Positions 21,443 to 30,439 of a DNA stretch of 64,000 nt are shown here, in pieces. The DNA comes from Micromonospora okii (GTDB taxonomy: Bacteria > Actinomycetota > Actinomycetes > Mycobacteriales > Micromonosporaceae). The stretch covers positions 426,664 through 490,663 of the forward strand of contig NZ_BBZF01000012.1 in assembly GCF_020884795.1 (NCBI RefSeq), in the 5' to 3' direction. Both the position numbers and the translations under genes were made by a program. Under the pieces are notes generated by a model that was given only the letters and a program-made list of their open reading frames with translations, was not told where the DNA came from and did not search any database. Every line of letters starts with the position of its first letter. The stretch's first letter is position 1.

Positions 21443-22171
21443 ATGCATGCAGTGATCATGGCCGGGGGCAAGGGGACGCGGCTCAAGCCGTACACCACCT
21501 CGCTGCCCAAGCCGCTGGTGCCGATCGGTGACAGCCACGCCATCCTCGAGATCGTCCTGCACCAGCTCGTCCGCAGCGGCTTCACTCACGTCACGCTGGC
21601 GATCAACCACCTCGGCTCGCTGATCCGGGCCTTCGTCGGCGACGGCTCGCGGTTCGGCCTGAAGATCGAGTACGTCGAGGAGAGCGTGCCCCTGTCCACC
21701 ATCGGCCCGCTGTTCGGCCTGCGCGACCGGCTGCCGGAGCACTTCCTCGTGATGAACGGCGACGTGCTGACCGACCTCGACTACGGCGACCTGCTCCGGG
21801 CGCACGCCGCGTCGACCGCCCCGCTGACCGTGGCCACCTACCACCGCACCGTGAAGATCGACTTCGGGGTGCTGGCGGTGCGCGACGGCCGGGTGGTCGA
21901 GTTCAGCGAGAAGCCCGTCCTCGACTACCACGTCAGCATGGGCGTGTACGGGCTGTCGAAGCGCACCATCGCCGCGTACCCGGAGGGGTTGGCCTTCGGC
22001 TTCGACCAGCTCGTGCTGGACCTGCTCGCCCGCCGCGACCCACCGGCCAGCTACGACTTCGAGGGGTTCTGGCTCGACATCGGGCGGCCCGAGGACTACG
22101 ACGAGGCCAACCGGGCGTTCGAGCGCATCCGACCGCTGCTGCTGACCCCCCGCAGCCGGGAGCCGGTGTGA
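21443..22171 (+). CDS. sugar-1-phosphate nucleotidyltransferase
   Basis: A 242-residue protein that is only the catalytic domain. [30 protein letters not shown] is the nucleotidyltransferase signature, [18 protein letters not shown] the metal Asp region, VVEFSEKP the sugar site and [15 protein letters not shown] the terminal motif. It resembles RmlA/GMP-type enzymes without the hexapeptide tail; the base (dTTP, UTP, CTP or GTP) cannot be told. The stop overlaps the start of the next SDR by four bases (GTGA), so the two probably act on the same activated sugar. Confidence 0.9.
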   Translation: MHAVIMAGGKGTRLKPYTTSLPKPLVPIGDSHAILEIVLHQLVRSGFTHVTLAINHLGSLIRAFVGDGSRFGLKIEYVEESVPLSTIGPLFGLRDRLPEHFLVMNGDVLTDLDYGDLLRAHAASTAPLTVATYHRTVKIDFGVLAVRDGRVVEFSEKPVLDYHVSMGVYGLSKRTIAAYPEGLAFGFDQLVLDLLARRDPPASYDFEGFWLDIGRPEDYDEANRAFERIRPLLLTPRSREPV

Positions 22172-23163
22172 CCCGCGTGCTGCTGTTCGGCGCGTCCGGC
22201 TTCATCGGCCGCCACGTCCGGGCGGCGCTCGCTCCTGCCGCGACCCTGACCTGCCCCGGCCGGGTCGACCTCGACCTCGTCGGGTGCGACGTCGCCGCGC
22301 TGCGCGGGCTGCTCGCCGCCGTGCGGCCCGACGCGGTGGTGAACTGCACCGGGCGGCTGACCGGCGGCCTCGACGAGCTGGTCGCCGCCAACGTGGCCGT
22401 CACCGCGAAACTGGTCGAGGCCGTCGCCGCCGAGGCCCCCGCCGCCCGCCTGGTCCGCCTCGGCTCGGCCGGCGAGTACGGTCCCGTCCCCGCCGGCCGC
22501 GCGGTCACCGAGGACGACCCGGCCCGGCCCGTCAGCGCGTACGGGATCACCCACCTCGCCGCCACCCGGCTGCTGGAGGTGGCCGCCGAGGCCGGCCGGG
22601 TCGACGGGGTGACGCTGCGCGTGTTCAACCCCCTCGGGCCCGGCGTGCCCGAGGAGAACCTGCTCGGCCGCGTGGCCCACCTGCTGCGGCGGGCGCTGGT
22701 GGCGGGGGAGGAGCACGTCTCGGTCGGCCCGCTCGGCGCGCGCCGCGACTTCGTCGACGTGCGGGACGTCGCGTCGGCCGTGGCCGCGCTCGCCCTCGCC
22801 GGCCCCCTGACCTACCGCGTGTTCAACGTCGCCAGCGGCAGCGCGGTGCCCGCCCGCGAGGTGGTGCGGCTCCTGGCCGAGGTGGCGGGCTTCCCGGGGA
22901 CCGTCCGCGAGGACCGCCCCGCCCCGGCGCGGTCGGCGGCGGTCGACTGGATGTGCGGCGACGCGGCCCGCCTGCGCGCCTGCGTCGGCTGGGCGCCCGC
23001 CCACGACCTCGCCGAGTCGGTCGAGGCGAGCTGGGCCGCTACCGGCGGAGGCGAGGCGAGCCGGGCCGCTGGCAGCGACGGGGCGAGCCTGACCGTGGGC
23101 GGCGGCGGGGCGAGCCCGGCCGCAGGCGGCCACGAGGCGAGCTGGGCCGCGAGCGCCCGCTAG
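22168..23163 (+). CDS. NAD-dependent epimerase/dehydratase, YxxxH variant
   Basis: A 331-residue extended [21 protein letters not shown] at the N terminus, [13 protein letters not shown] in the Ser region, [14 protein letters not shown] and [17 protein letters not shown] after it. At the expected YxxxK site the sequence is [13 protein letters not shown], so the catalytic Lys appears replaced by His. The last 40 or so residues are a Gly/Ala/Ser tail of near-repeats ([27 protein letters not shown]) after the fold ends. It starts in the stop of the nucleotidyltransferase gene. It is a possible reductase/epimerase of the activated sugar or a degenerate SDR. Confidence 0.83.
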   Translation: MTRVLLFGASGFIGRHVRAALAPAATLTCPGRVDLDLVGCDVAALRGLLAAVRPDAVVNCTGRLTGGLDELVAANVAVTAKLVEAVAAEAPAARLVRLGSAGEYGPVPAGRAVTEDDPARPVSAYGITHLAATRLLEVAAEAGRVDGVTLRVFNPLGPGVPEENLLGRVAHLLRRALVAGEEHVSVGPLGARRDFVDVRDVASAVAALALAGPLTYRVFNVASGSAVPAREVVRLLAEVAGFPGTVREDRPAPARSAAVDWMCGDAARLRACVGWAPAHDLAESVEASWAATGGGEASRAAGSDGASLTVGGGGASPAAGGHEASWAASAR

Positions 23164-23255
23164 GACCCCCGGGCCCGCGCGGCGGCGCCCGGAAAGCGGC
23201 CCCGCCCCCGCGACCGGACGGCGGCGGCCGGCACCAGGACGAAAGGGACAGTGGA

Positions 23256-24569
23256 GTGTATCGAAGGATAGGTGTCGTCGGCCTCGGCTACGTCGGGCTG
23301 ACGCTCGCGGCGGCGCTGGCCCGCAAGGGGTACGAGGTGCACGGCGCGGACGTCGACCCCGCCGTGCGGGAGGCGCTGCGCGAGGGCCGCCCGCACATCT
23401 TCGAGCCCGGCATCGCCGAGGTCTTCGCCGAGCACGTCGGCCGCACCGTGTTCGTGGACGACGTGCTCCCGGCCGACCTCGACGCCGTGGTGCTCAGCGT
23501 CTCCACGCCGGTCGACGCCTCGACCCGCCGGCCCGACCTGGCCAACCTGGCCGCCGCCGCCGAGCAGGTGGCCCGGTGGTGCGGGCCGGAGACGCTGGTG
23601 GTGGTGCGCAGCACCGTGCCGGTGGGCACGAGCCGCCGCGTGGTGCTGCCCCCGCTGCAACGGGCGTGGGGCCGCGCCCTGCTGGTGATGGCCCCCGAGC
23701 GCACCATCCAGGGGCAGGCCCTGCGGGAGCTGGTGGAGCTGCCGCAGGTCGTCGGGGGCCTCGACGACGACAGCCTGAGCCGGGGCCTGGAGCTCTTCGC
23801 CGGCCTCGCGCAGCGCCTCGTGCCGGTGTCCAGCCTGGAGGCCGCGGAGCTGGTGAAGCTCTCCAACAACTGCCACACCGACCTGATCTACTCCTTCGGC
23901 AACGAGGTGGCGCTGATCGCCGAGCGGCACGGGCTGGACCCGCTGGAGGTGATCGGGGCCGCCAACCTCGACTACCCGCGCCCCGACCTGAGCCGACCCG
24001 GGTACGTCGGCGGGGGCTGCCTCTCCAAGGACCCGTACCTGATGATCGAAAGCTCCGGGGACGCGGGCACCTTCCTGGTCGACGGCGCGCGCCGGCTCAA
24101 CGAGCACCTGCCGGTGCACGTGGCGACCCGCGTCGTCGAGCTGCTCCGCGAGCTGCGCGGGAGCACGGCCGGCGCGCGGCTGGCGGTGCTGGGCTGGGCG
24201 TACAAGGGGTGGCCACCCACCGACGACATGCGGGGCACCCCGATCGCCACCATGATGCCCGTCCTCCGCTCCGCCGGCCTGGCCGTCGCCGGCCACGACC
24301 CGATGGTCACCGACGACGTGATCCGCCGCTACGGCGGCGAGCCGACCAGCCTCGACAAGGCGTTCGCCGACAGCGACGCCGTGCTGATCGTCAACGACCA
24401 CCCCGACTACCGGGCGATCGAGGCGGGCCCGCTGCTCGCCGCCGGCCGGGTCCGGCTGGTCTACGACTCCTGGCGGATCCTCGACGAGCGGACGGTGACG
24501 GCGCAGGGCGTCCGGTACGCCGGCATCGGCTACCTGTCCGCGCTCCCGCAGCCCGCCGGGAGGGCCTGA
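23256..24569 (+). CDS. nucleotide-sugar dehydrogenase (UDP-glucose/UDP-ManNAc DH family)
   Basis: A 437-residue NAD-dependent enzyme that oxidises a UDP-sugar C6 alcohol to a uronic acid in two steps. IGVVGLGYVGLTLAAALARKGYEV is the NAD domain and VVVRSTVPVGTSRRVVLP the central linker. LVKLSNNCHTDLIYSF has the Lys/Asn pair and GYVGGGCLSKDPYLM the catalytic Cys; WAYKGWPPTDDMRGTP is the C-terminal UDP-binding part. GTG 23256 has GAAAGGGA 8 bases upstream. Whether the product is glucuronate or ManNAcA is undecided. Its TGA overlaps the ATG of the next gene by one base. Confidence 0.92.
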   Translation: MYRRIGVVGLGYVGLTLAAALARKGYEVHGADVDPAVREALREGRPHIFEPGIAEVFAEHVGRTVFVDDVLPADLDAVVLSVSTPVDASTRRPDLANLAAAAEQVARWCGPETLVVVRSTVPVGTSRRVVLPPLQRAWGRALLVMAPERTIQGQALRELVELPQVVGGLDDDSLSRGLELFAGLAQRLVPVSSLEAAELVKLSNNCHTDLIYSFGNEVALIAERHGLDPLEVIGAANLDYPRPDLSRPGYVGGGCLSKDPYLMIESSGDAGTFLVDGARRLNEHLPVHVATRVVELLRELRGSTAGARLAVLGWAYKGWPPTDDMRGTPIATMMPVLRSAGLAVAGHDPMVTDDVIRRYGGEPTSLDKAFADSDAVLIVNDHPDYRAIEAGPLLAAGRVRLVYDSWRILDERTVTAQGVRYAGIGYLSALPQPAGRA

Positions 24570-25555
24570 TGCACGCCCTCGTCCTCGGCGGGGCCGGGTT
24601 CGTCGGGCTGCACCTCACCGAGCGGCTCCTCGCCGACGGTCACCGGGTGACCGTCGTGGACGACTTCTCCCGGGGGCGCGACGACGCCCGGCTGGGCGCG
24701 CTGCGCTCCGACCCGGGCGTGGACGTGGTCTCGGCCGACCTGACCCGCGCCGACGCCTGGGCCTGCCTGCCCCGGGGCTGCGACCAGGTCTACCTGCTCG
24801 CGGCGGTGGTCGGCGTGCGGAACGTGGAGGCCGACCCGAGCCGGGTCATCCGGGTCAACACGCTCACGGCCCTGCACCTGCTGGACTGGGTCGCTCCCGG
24901 CGACCGGGTCTTCTTCAGCTCCACCAGCGAGGTCTACGCCGGCGGCGTAGACGCGGGCGTCGTGCCCGTGCCGACCGGCGAGGACGTCCCGGTCATGATC
25001 ACCGACGTCACCGCGCCCCGCTTCTCGTACGCGGTCAGCAAGCTGCTCGGCGAGGCGGCCCTCGCGCACGCGGCGCGGGCCGGCCGCTGCGCGGCGGTGA
25101 TCGGCCGCTTCCACAACGTCTACGGCCCCCGGATGGGCGCCGACCACGTGATCCCCGAGATGGCGCTGCGGGCCCTCGACGGGGAGGACCCGTTCCGGGT
25201 CTGGGGGGCCGACCAGTACCGCGCGTTCTGCTACGTCGACGACGCGGTCGAGGCGATGGTGCGACTGATGTCGACGCCGGCCGCCGTCGGCGACATCGTG
25301 CACATCGGCGACGACAGCGAGCAGACCAACATCGCGGACCTGGCCAAGCTGGTCCTGCGGGTGGCGGGGGTGAGCGCCGCCATCGCGCCGATGCCCGCCC
25401 CGCCGGGGTCCGTGGGGCGGCGCTGCCCCGACCTGGGGAAGCTGCGCCGGCTCACCGGCTTCGAGCCCGCCGTGTCCCTGGAGGAGGGCGTGCGGCGGAC
25501 CTTCGACTGGTACCGGGGACATCACGCGGCGGTCGCCGCCGGCCGCCCGGCCTGA
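24569..25555 (+). CDS. NAD-dependent epimerase/dehydratase
   Basis: A 328-residue extended SDR. MHALVLGGAGFVGLHLTERLL is the NAD loop, VFFSSTSEVYAGG the Ser/Thr region, FSYAVSKLLGEAALAH has an intact YxxxK, and GRFHNVYGPRMGADHVIPEM the substrate loop. It resembles UDP-glucuronate decarboxylase/epimerase-like SDRs that act after the dehydrogenase, and it is translationally coupled to that gene (TGATG), but the reaction is not certain. It is the last gene of the plus-strand operon and is followed by the hairpin at 25573-25613. Confidence 0.88.
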   Translation: MHALVLGGAGFVGLHLTERLLADGHRVTVVDDFSRGRDDARLGALRSDPGVDVVSADLTRADAWACLPRGCDQVYLLAAVVGVRNVEADPSRVIRVNTLTALHLLDWVAPGDRVFFSSTSEVYAGGVDAGVVPVPTGEDVPVMITDVTAPRFSYAVSKLLGEAALAHAARAGRCAAVIGRFHNVYGPRMGADHVIPEMALRALDGEDPFRVWGADQYRAFCYVDDAVEAMVRLMSTPAAVGDIVHIGDDSEQTNIADLAKLVLRVAGVSAAIAPMPAPPGSVGRRCPDLGKLRRLTGFEPAVSLEEGVRRTFDWYRGHHAAVAAGRPA

Positions 25556-25572
25556 CGGCGGGAGCCCGACGA

Positions 25573-25613
25573 ACGGAGGGGCCGGTGGCCGAGACGGCCA
25601 CCGGCCCCTCCGT
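25573..25613. terminator. 18-bp perfect hairpin between convergent operons
   Basis: 25573-25590 (beginning ACGGAGGGGCC) pairs perfectly over 18 bases with 25596-25613 around a 5-base GAGAC loop. It lies 18 bases after the last plus-strand gene and can also stop minus-strand transcription running past the polymerase gene. Confidence 0.82.
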
Positions 25614-25715
25614 CGCGTCGTGGGTCCACGGGCCCCTCCGTCGCGTCGTGGGTCCACGGGCCCCTTCTTCGCGTCGTGGGTCCACGGGCCCCTTCTTCGC
25701 GTCGTGGGTCCGCTC
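25604..25715. repeat. four 28-base tandem repeats after terminator
   Basis: Units at 25604-25631, 25632-25659, 25660-25687 and 25688-25715. Units 1 and 2 are identical; units 3 and 4 differ from them by CTTCTTCGC replacing CTCCGTCGC, and unit 4 diverges in its last bases. The first unit begins inside the 3' arm of the hairpin at 25573-25613, so the array appears to be grown from the terminator arm. The last unit reaches the stop of the polymerase gene. Confidence 0.85.
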
Positions 25716-27261
25716 AGCCCCCGGCCGCCCGGTGCCGGCCCGCGACGGGGCGGGCGGGGCCTGAGCGGGCGAGCGCGGGGCCGGGCCGCCAGCGGGTCGC
25801 CAGCAGGACCACCAGGGCCAGGGGCGCGGCGTACTTCACCATGAACCAGAGGGTGTTGTCCAGGTCGGACAGCGGCAGCAGCGCCAGGTTCCACAGCAGC
25901 GGCGCGAGGAGCTTCGGGGCGATCTCCGCCGTGCGCCGCGCGTGCAGGTAGTAGCGGCGGACCGCCCGGACGACGAGGCCGAGGACGACGAACGAGGCGA
26001 CGCCGCCGAGCGGGCCGAAGTTCATCATCGCCTCCCCGGCGAGGCCGTAGACCTTGCTCGCCGGGTAGCCGGCCTCCAGCCGGGCCGGGCCGTAGACCAG
26101 GTTCGTGCCGACCTCCACCTTGCTCGGGGGGCGCTCGGGCAACAGGGCGCGCGGCACGAGCATCGCCAGGTCGCCGAGGTAGGTGATCCCCTGCGGCCGG
26201 GCGTCGCCGTGCAGGTGGCGGTCGAGCAGCACCGCCTGGACGTCGGTGCGCCCCAGGTCGCCGGTGAGCAGGGTGGGCAGGTCCCGCCCGGTCTCGGTGG
26301 TCATCTCCGTCAGCGAGCGGTCGCCCCGGGGGATGTCGAGCACGTCGGTGCCGGCCGTCTTGTAGATGCCGTAGCCGTAGAGGTAGGCCACCCCCAGCAC
26401 GGCGAGCACGCACACCGTCCGGCGGGAGATCCGGCGGACCAGCAGGTGCACGATCATGAGGCAGAGCAGGACGGGCCACAGGGTGGTGCTGCGGCTGCCC
26501 TTGAGGCCGCCGACGACGAACTGCGTGACGAGCAGCCCGAGCATCAGCAGCAGGAGCAGGCCGGGGCGCCGGGCCAGGACCGCCCGGTGCCGCACCAGCA
26601 GGAGCGCGGCCACGAGCATGGGGAACGCCTCCGCGACGACGATCAGCCAGCCCAGGCCCGCCAGCTCGGGGCGCTTCAGGGTGCCCGTCATGACCGTCAG
26701 GAAGCCGGAGAGCCCGCCGAACATGACGACCTCGGCGGCGAAGGCGAGCAGGCTGACGACCACCGCGACCAGCCCGATCCGGTGGAACGCCGGCAGGTCC
26801 AGCCGGCGCGCCGACCGCCGCGCGCCGCCCCGGTGCGGGACACCCACGACGCAGCGGTAGACGGCCAACCCGACGGCGTTGAGGGTGGCCAGCGCGCCCA
26901 CCGCCTCCGGCCAGTCCGGCGGGTCGTACGCCAGCTTCATCCAGTGGTCCAGCGCCACCTGGAGCACGGGCGCCACGTAGAAGAAGTGGAAGCCGAACAG
27001 GCCCAGGCAGGCGCGGGGATCGAACAGGTCGGTGCGGCGCAGCAGCCAGCCCACGGCGTCCGTCGCCACGAGGGCGCCGCCGATGGTGACCGGCACCATC
27101 AGCCAGTGCCGCAGGTTCGGCACCAGGAGCACCAGGACGGCGCTGAGGGTGGTCACCGCGACCGCCGAGACGAGGCCGTTGCTCACCGTACGGGGAACCG
27201 GGCCGCCGCCGGGGGGCCGGGCCGCGCGGGTCACGGGTCGCGGCGGGCTGTGCACGCTCAT
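25714..27261 (-). CDS. O-antigen/polysaccharide polymerase-like membrane protein (Wzy)
   Basis: A 515-residue integral membrane protein with about 11 hydrophobic helices, e.g. LVSAVAVTTLSAVLVLLVP, GLLLLLMLGLLVTQFVVGG and TVCVLAVLGVAYLYGYG. A large loop after the central helices (KSTxx-like KGSRSTTLWPVLL, then TAGTDVLDIPRGDRSLTEM) fits O-antigen polymerase/ligase proteins, which have little sequence conservation. Position in a cluster with flippase, initiating transferase and glycosyltransferases makes it the likely Wzy polymerase. ATG 27261 has AAGGAG 6 bases upstream. It is the last gene of the minus-strand operon. Confidence 0.78.
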   Translation of the reverse strand: MSVHSPPRPVTRAARPPGGGPVPRTVSNGLVSAVAVTTLSAVLVLLVPNLRHWLMVPVTIGGALVATDAVGWLLRRTDLFDPRACLGLFGFHFFYVAPVLQVALDHWMKLAYDPPDWPEAVGALATLNAVGLAVYRCVVGVPHRGGARRSARRLDLPAFHRIGLVAVVVSLLAFAAEVVMFGGLSGFLTVMTGTLKRPELAGLGWLIVVAEAFPMLVAALLLVRHRAVLARRPGLLLLLMLGLLVTQFVVGGLKGSRSTTLWPVLLCLMIVHLLVRRISRRTVCVLAVLGVAYLYGYGIYKTAGTDVLDIPRGDRSLTEMTTETGRDLPTLLTGDLGRTDVQAVLLDRHLHGDARPQGITYLGDLAMLVPRALLPERPPSKVEVGTNLVYGPARLEAGYPASKVYGLAGEAMMNFGPLGGVASFVVLGLVVRAVRRYYLHARRTAEIAPKLLAPLLWNLALLPLSDLDNTLWFMVKYAAPLALVVLLATRWRPGPALARSGPARPVAGRHRAAGG

Positions 27262-27337
27262 TCTCGACTCCTTCCGCGCCGCCGCCGGCGGTCGCGCGGT
27301 GACCCGCCCGGGGCCGGACGGCCCGCGGCGGGTGGGC

Positions 27338-28504
27338 TCATTCCGGCGGCGGGACGCGCCACACGGCCCGCCACTCGCGGGCCACCTCGGGCAGGGTGAA
27401 GCGGGAGGACCGGACGGCCCGCGCGAGCTGCCGGCGTCGGTCCGCGCCCGCGCCCGCCTCCGCGAGGGCGACCTCGGCCCAGCGCCGGGGCCCGGCCGCC
27501 AGCGGCACCAGGCTGATCCCGTCGAGGCAGCCGGCGAGCTCCCGCATGCAGGGCAGGTCGTTCGCCACGACGGGGACGCCGCCGGCCAGGGCCTCGAGGG
27601 CGACGCCGGGCAGGCCCTCCCGCAGCGACGGCAGCAGGAGCACGTCGGTGGCGGCGAGCACCCCGCCGATCGTCTCGACCTCCCCGGCGAGCACCACCGT
27701 CGGGTCCCCGGTGACCCCGGGGTGGGCGGCCGTCAGGTCGCCCGTCCCGCCGGGGCCCGCGACGAGCAGCCGGGTGTCGACGCCGGCGGCCCGCGCGCAG
27801 CGGTGCACCTCGACCAGGAACCCCCGGTTCTTCACCGGCGCGGCGCGGCCGAGGTGGCCGAGGACGCGGGCCTGCGCCGGGATGCCCCAGCGGCGGCGCG
27901 CCGCGCCGCGGTCCACCCCGCCGAGCCGGTCGACCGCGACCGCGTTGGGCAGCACCCGGTACCGGCGGTCGGCCGGACCGGTGCGGGCGAGGCGCAGGGC
28001 GGCGGCGGTGACCCCGAGCACGTCGGTCGCGGTCCTGGCCAGCAGCCATCTCAGCGCCGCCCGCCGGGCCCGCCGGGCGGCGGTGTCCGGCGCGCCGTCG
28101 CCCTCGCTCCAGATCCGGGCCACCCGCACCCGCACCCCGCAGAGCCGGGCCACCAGCAGGACCAGCGCGCTCGTCAGGCCGACGTGGGAGACCACGGCGT
28201 CGGGGCGCAGCGACCGCAGGGCGCGCCCCAGCCGGGGCAGGAACAGGACGGTCGGCCGGAACGGGCACTGGACGACCTCCGCGCCCGCCGCGCGGAAACC
28301 CGCCGCGAGGCTGCCCTCCCGCCCCGCCGTGGTGAGGAACGTCTGCCGCACCTCGTCGGCCGGCACGGCCCGGCAGAGGTCCAGGGAGGCGGTCTCGGCC
28401 CCGCCCCGGTCGAGGCACCCGATCACGTGCGCCACCCGCACCGGCCGGGTCGCGGCGGCGGGGGTGGTGACCCGCGCGGGGGTCCGCCCGTCGGTCGTCG
28501 CCAT
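27338..28504 (-). CDS. glycosyltransferase family 4 (GT4)
   Basis: A 388-residue GT-B enzyme. RVAHVIGCLDRGGAETASLDLCRAV is the typical GT4 opening, VLGHLGRAAPVKNRGFLVEV the donor-domain start and LPSLREGLPGVALEALAGGVPVVA the E-x7-E motif. It would add one sugar to the lipid-linked repeat unit on the inner face of the membrane. ATG 28504 has GAGGAGG about 6 bases upstream. It starts 11 bases after the end of the preceding GT4 gene. Donor and acceptor are unknown. Confidence 0.9.
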   Translation of the reverse strand: MATTDGRTPARVTTPAAATRPVRVAHVIGCLDRGGAETASLDLCRAVPADEVRQTFLTTAGREGSLAAGFRAAGAEVVQCPFRPTVLFLPRLGRALRSLRPDAVVSHVGLTSALVLLVARLCGVRVRVARIWSEGDGAPDTAARRARRAALRWLLARTATDVLGVTAAALRLARTGPADRRYRVLPNAVAVDRLGGVDRGAARRRWGIPAQARVLGHLGRAAPVKNRGFLVEVHRCARAAGVDTRLLVAGPGGTGDLTAAHPGVTGDPTVVLAGEVETIGGVLAATDVLLLPSLREGLPGVALEALAGGVPVVANDLPCMRELAGCLDGISLVPLAAGPRRWAEVALAEAGAGADRRRQLARAVRSSRFTLPEVAREWRAVWRVPPPE

Positions 28505-28515
28505 GGGGATCCTCC

Positions 28516-29769
28516 TCATCCGCCGTTCGGCCGCCGGGCCGCCGGGAGCCGGTCGGTCGTTCCGCGCCGGCCCGGGGCGTCCCCGGGGGTCGGCTGGCAG
28601 CGGGCCCGCACGGTGCGGTAGAAGTCGGCGCGGCGGGGTTCGAGGGCGGGCCGGGCGAAGGCGGTCGCGCGGTCCAGGTTGCGGGCCGACGCCCCGGCCA
28701 TCCGCGCCGGGTCGGCCAGCATCTCCCGCACCGCGACGGCCAGCCCGTCCGGGTCGTCGGGGGCGACGAGGTCGTCGGTCGCCAGCAGTTCGGGTATGCC
28801 GCCCACGGCGGTGCCGATCGCGGGGAGCGCGCGGGCCATCGCCTCGACCAGGGCGCGGGGCAGCCCCTCGGTCCGCGACGGCATCACGAACAGGTCGGCC
28901 GCGTCGAGGTGGGCGTGCAGCGGCGCGCCGGGCGGCACCTGGCCGACGAAGTCCACCCGGTGGCCCACCCCGAGCTGGTCGGCCAGCCGCCGCAGGTGGT
29001 CGTCGTAGCGGCCCGCGCCGACGTGGGTCAGCCGCACCTGGACCCCGGCGGCGGCCAGCCGCGCGACCGCCGCGATCAGCGTGTCGAACCCCTTGTAGAG
29101 CTGGTCCAGGGTGCCCACGGCGACCAGGTCGCCCCGCGCGCCCGCGCACCGGGCCGCCGGGCGCGGGCGGGCCACGAAGGCGTCCCCGGGCAGGTCGACG
29201 CTCGACAGCGCGGCGGCCGGCGCGTCGCCCCGGTGGGGGTAGCGCCGCTGGAGGTAGGACTCCGTGACGTAGGCGACGGCGGTGGCGGCTGCGCACTCCC
29301 GGCGCAGCCGGTCGGTGAACCGCCGCCGCAGCAGGGGCCGCAGCGGGTGGCGCACGACCCCGGGGGCGAAGACGTCGTACGGGTCGCCGACGACCTCCAG
29401 CGCGTACGGCAGGCCCCGGCGGCGGCGCTCGGCCGCCAGCAGGGAGCCCAGCGCGGAGGGCACCCGGAGGATCACGGCGTCGCCGGGCCCGGCCGCGCGG
29501 GCGACGGCCCGCCCGATGCGGGCGCGCTGGCGCAGGTACTGGGCGGGGCCGACGTAGTAGGGCAGGGCGTGCACCCGCACCGCGTCCCCGTCGACCCGCA
29601 GCGCTCCGGCCGGCACGTCGGCGACGTCCGCCACCCGGGCCACCACCCGGACCTCGTCGAAGGCGGACAGGTAGCGCTGCCAGATGCGGTAGTCCGGGGC
29701 CCCCCGGGTCCAGACGCCGCCGTCCGGCGTCCGGACGTAGCGGCTCTCGGTGGTGACGACGACTCTCAT
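28516..29769 (-). CDS. glycosyltransferase family 4 (GT4)
   Basis: A 417-residue GT-B enzyme: MRVVVTTESRYVRTPDGGVW at the N terminus, LVAVGTLDQLYKGFDTLIAAVARL for the donor domain, VDFVGQVPPGAPLHAHLDAADLF and MPSRTEGLPRALVEAMARALPAIGT for the E-x7-E region. The C-terminal 30 residues are Pro/Arg-rich and disordered. ATG 29769 has GGAGG about 8 bases upstream. It is the first of two adjacent GT4 genes following the initiating sugar transferase, so it may add an early sugar of the repeat unit; order is inferred from position only. Confidence 0.9.
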   Translation of the reverse strand: MRVVVTTESRYVRTPDGGVWTRGAPDYRIWQRYLSAFDEVRVVARVADVADVPAGALRVDGDAVRVHALPYYVGPAQYLRQRARIGRAVARAAGPGDAVILRVPSALGSLLAAERRRRGLPYALEVVGDPYDVFAPGVVRHPLRPLLRRRFTDRLRRECAAATAVAYVTESYLQRRYPHRGDAPAAALSSVDLPGDAFVARPRPAARCAGARGDLVAVGTLDQLYKGFDTLIAAVARLAAAGVQVRLTHVGAGRYDDHLRRLADQLGVGHRVDFVGQVPPGAPLHAHLDAADLFVMPSRTEGLPRALVEAMARALPAIGTAVGGIPELLATDDLVAPDDPDGLAVAVREMLADPARMAGASARNLDRATAFARPALEPRRADFYRTVRARCQPTPGDAPGRRGTTDRLPAARRPNGG

Positions 29770-29812
29770 CGGTGCGGGCCTCCCGGGCGGGGCGGTGCCG
29801 CGTCGGCTCCGG

Positions 29813-30439
29813 TCACTCGACGCGCTCCAGCGGGGCGGACATCAGGCGGACGTCGTCGCGGTCGTGGACGCTCAGGCCGGGGATGTAGCCCGGCCGGAAC
29901 GGCGCGGCCAGCGTCCGCAGCAGGATCTTCAGGTCGAGCAGCGGGGACCAGGTGTCGACGTACTCGACGTCGAGGTCGAGGGTCTGCCCGAGGGTCAGCG
30001 CGGAGCGCCCGCTCACCTGGGCCAGGCCGGTGATGCCGGGGCGCACCTCGTGCCGCCGCGCGTGCCACGCGCTGTACCGGGGCAGGTACTCCATCAGCAG
30101 CGGGCGCGGCCCGACGAGGCTCATCTCGCCCGAGACGACCTGGAACAACTGGGGCAGCTCGTCGATGCTGGTGCGGCGCAGCAGCCGGCCGAACGCGGTG
30201 AGCCGCAGCTCGTCGCTGTCCCAGAACGGCTCACCCGGGCGGGTCGGCCGCATACTGCGGAACTTGCACAGCGTGAACGGGACGCCGTGCAGGCCGGGGC
30301 GCACCTGCCGGAACAGGATCGGCCGACCCGTGGCGACCAGCGTGCCGACGGCGGCGAACGCGAGCACCGGCGCGAGCAGCACCAGCAGCGCGCAGGCGAG
30401 GACCACGTCCGTCGTCCGTTTGACGCGGTGGGCGTTCAT
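29813..30439 (-). CDS. initiating sugar-phosphate transferase (bacterial sugar transferase)
   Basis: A 208-residue membrane enzyme that transfers a sugar-1-phosphate from a UDP-sugar to undecaprenyl phosphate. One N-terminal helix (VVLACALLVLLAPVLAFAAV) precedes the catalytic domain: GRPILFRQVRPGLHGVPFTLCKFRSM, then RTSIDELPQLFQVVSGEMSLVGPRPL with the Asp-Glu pair and HEVRPGITGLAQVSGRS. It lacks the long N-terminal domain of WbaP and matches the short PglC/EpsL type. ATG 30439 has GGAGGG about 5 bases upstream and overlaps the stop of the FemAB-like gene by four bases. Confidence 0.94.
   Translation of the reverse strand: MNAHRVKRTTDVVLACALLVLLAPVLAFAAVGTLVATGRPILFRQVRPGLHGVPFTLCKFRSMRPTRPGEPFWDSDELRLTAFGRLLRRTSIDELPQLFQVVSGEMSLVGPRPLLMEYLPRYSAWHARRHEVRPGITGLAQVSGRSALTLGQTLDLDVEYVDTWSPLLDLKILLRTLAAPFRPGYIPGLSVHDRDDVRLMSAPLERVE

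Noticed and set aside
25604..25715. Direct repeats as a possible CRISPR array
   Set aside because: Repeats are contiguous with no spacers, and no cas gene is present.
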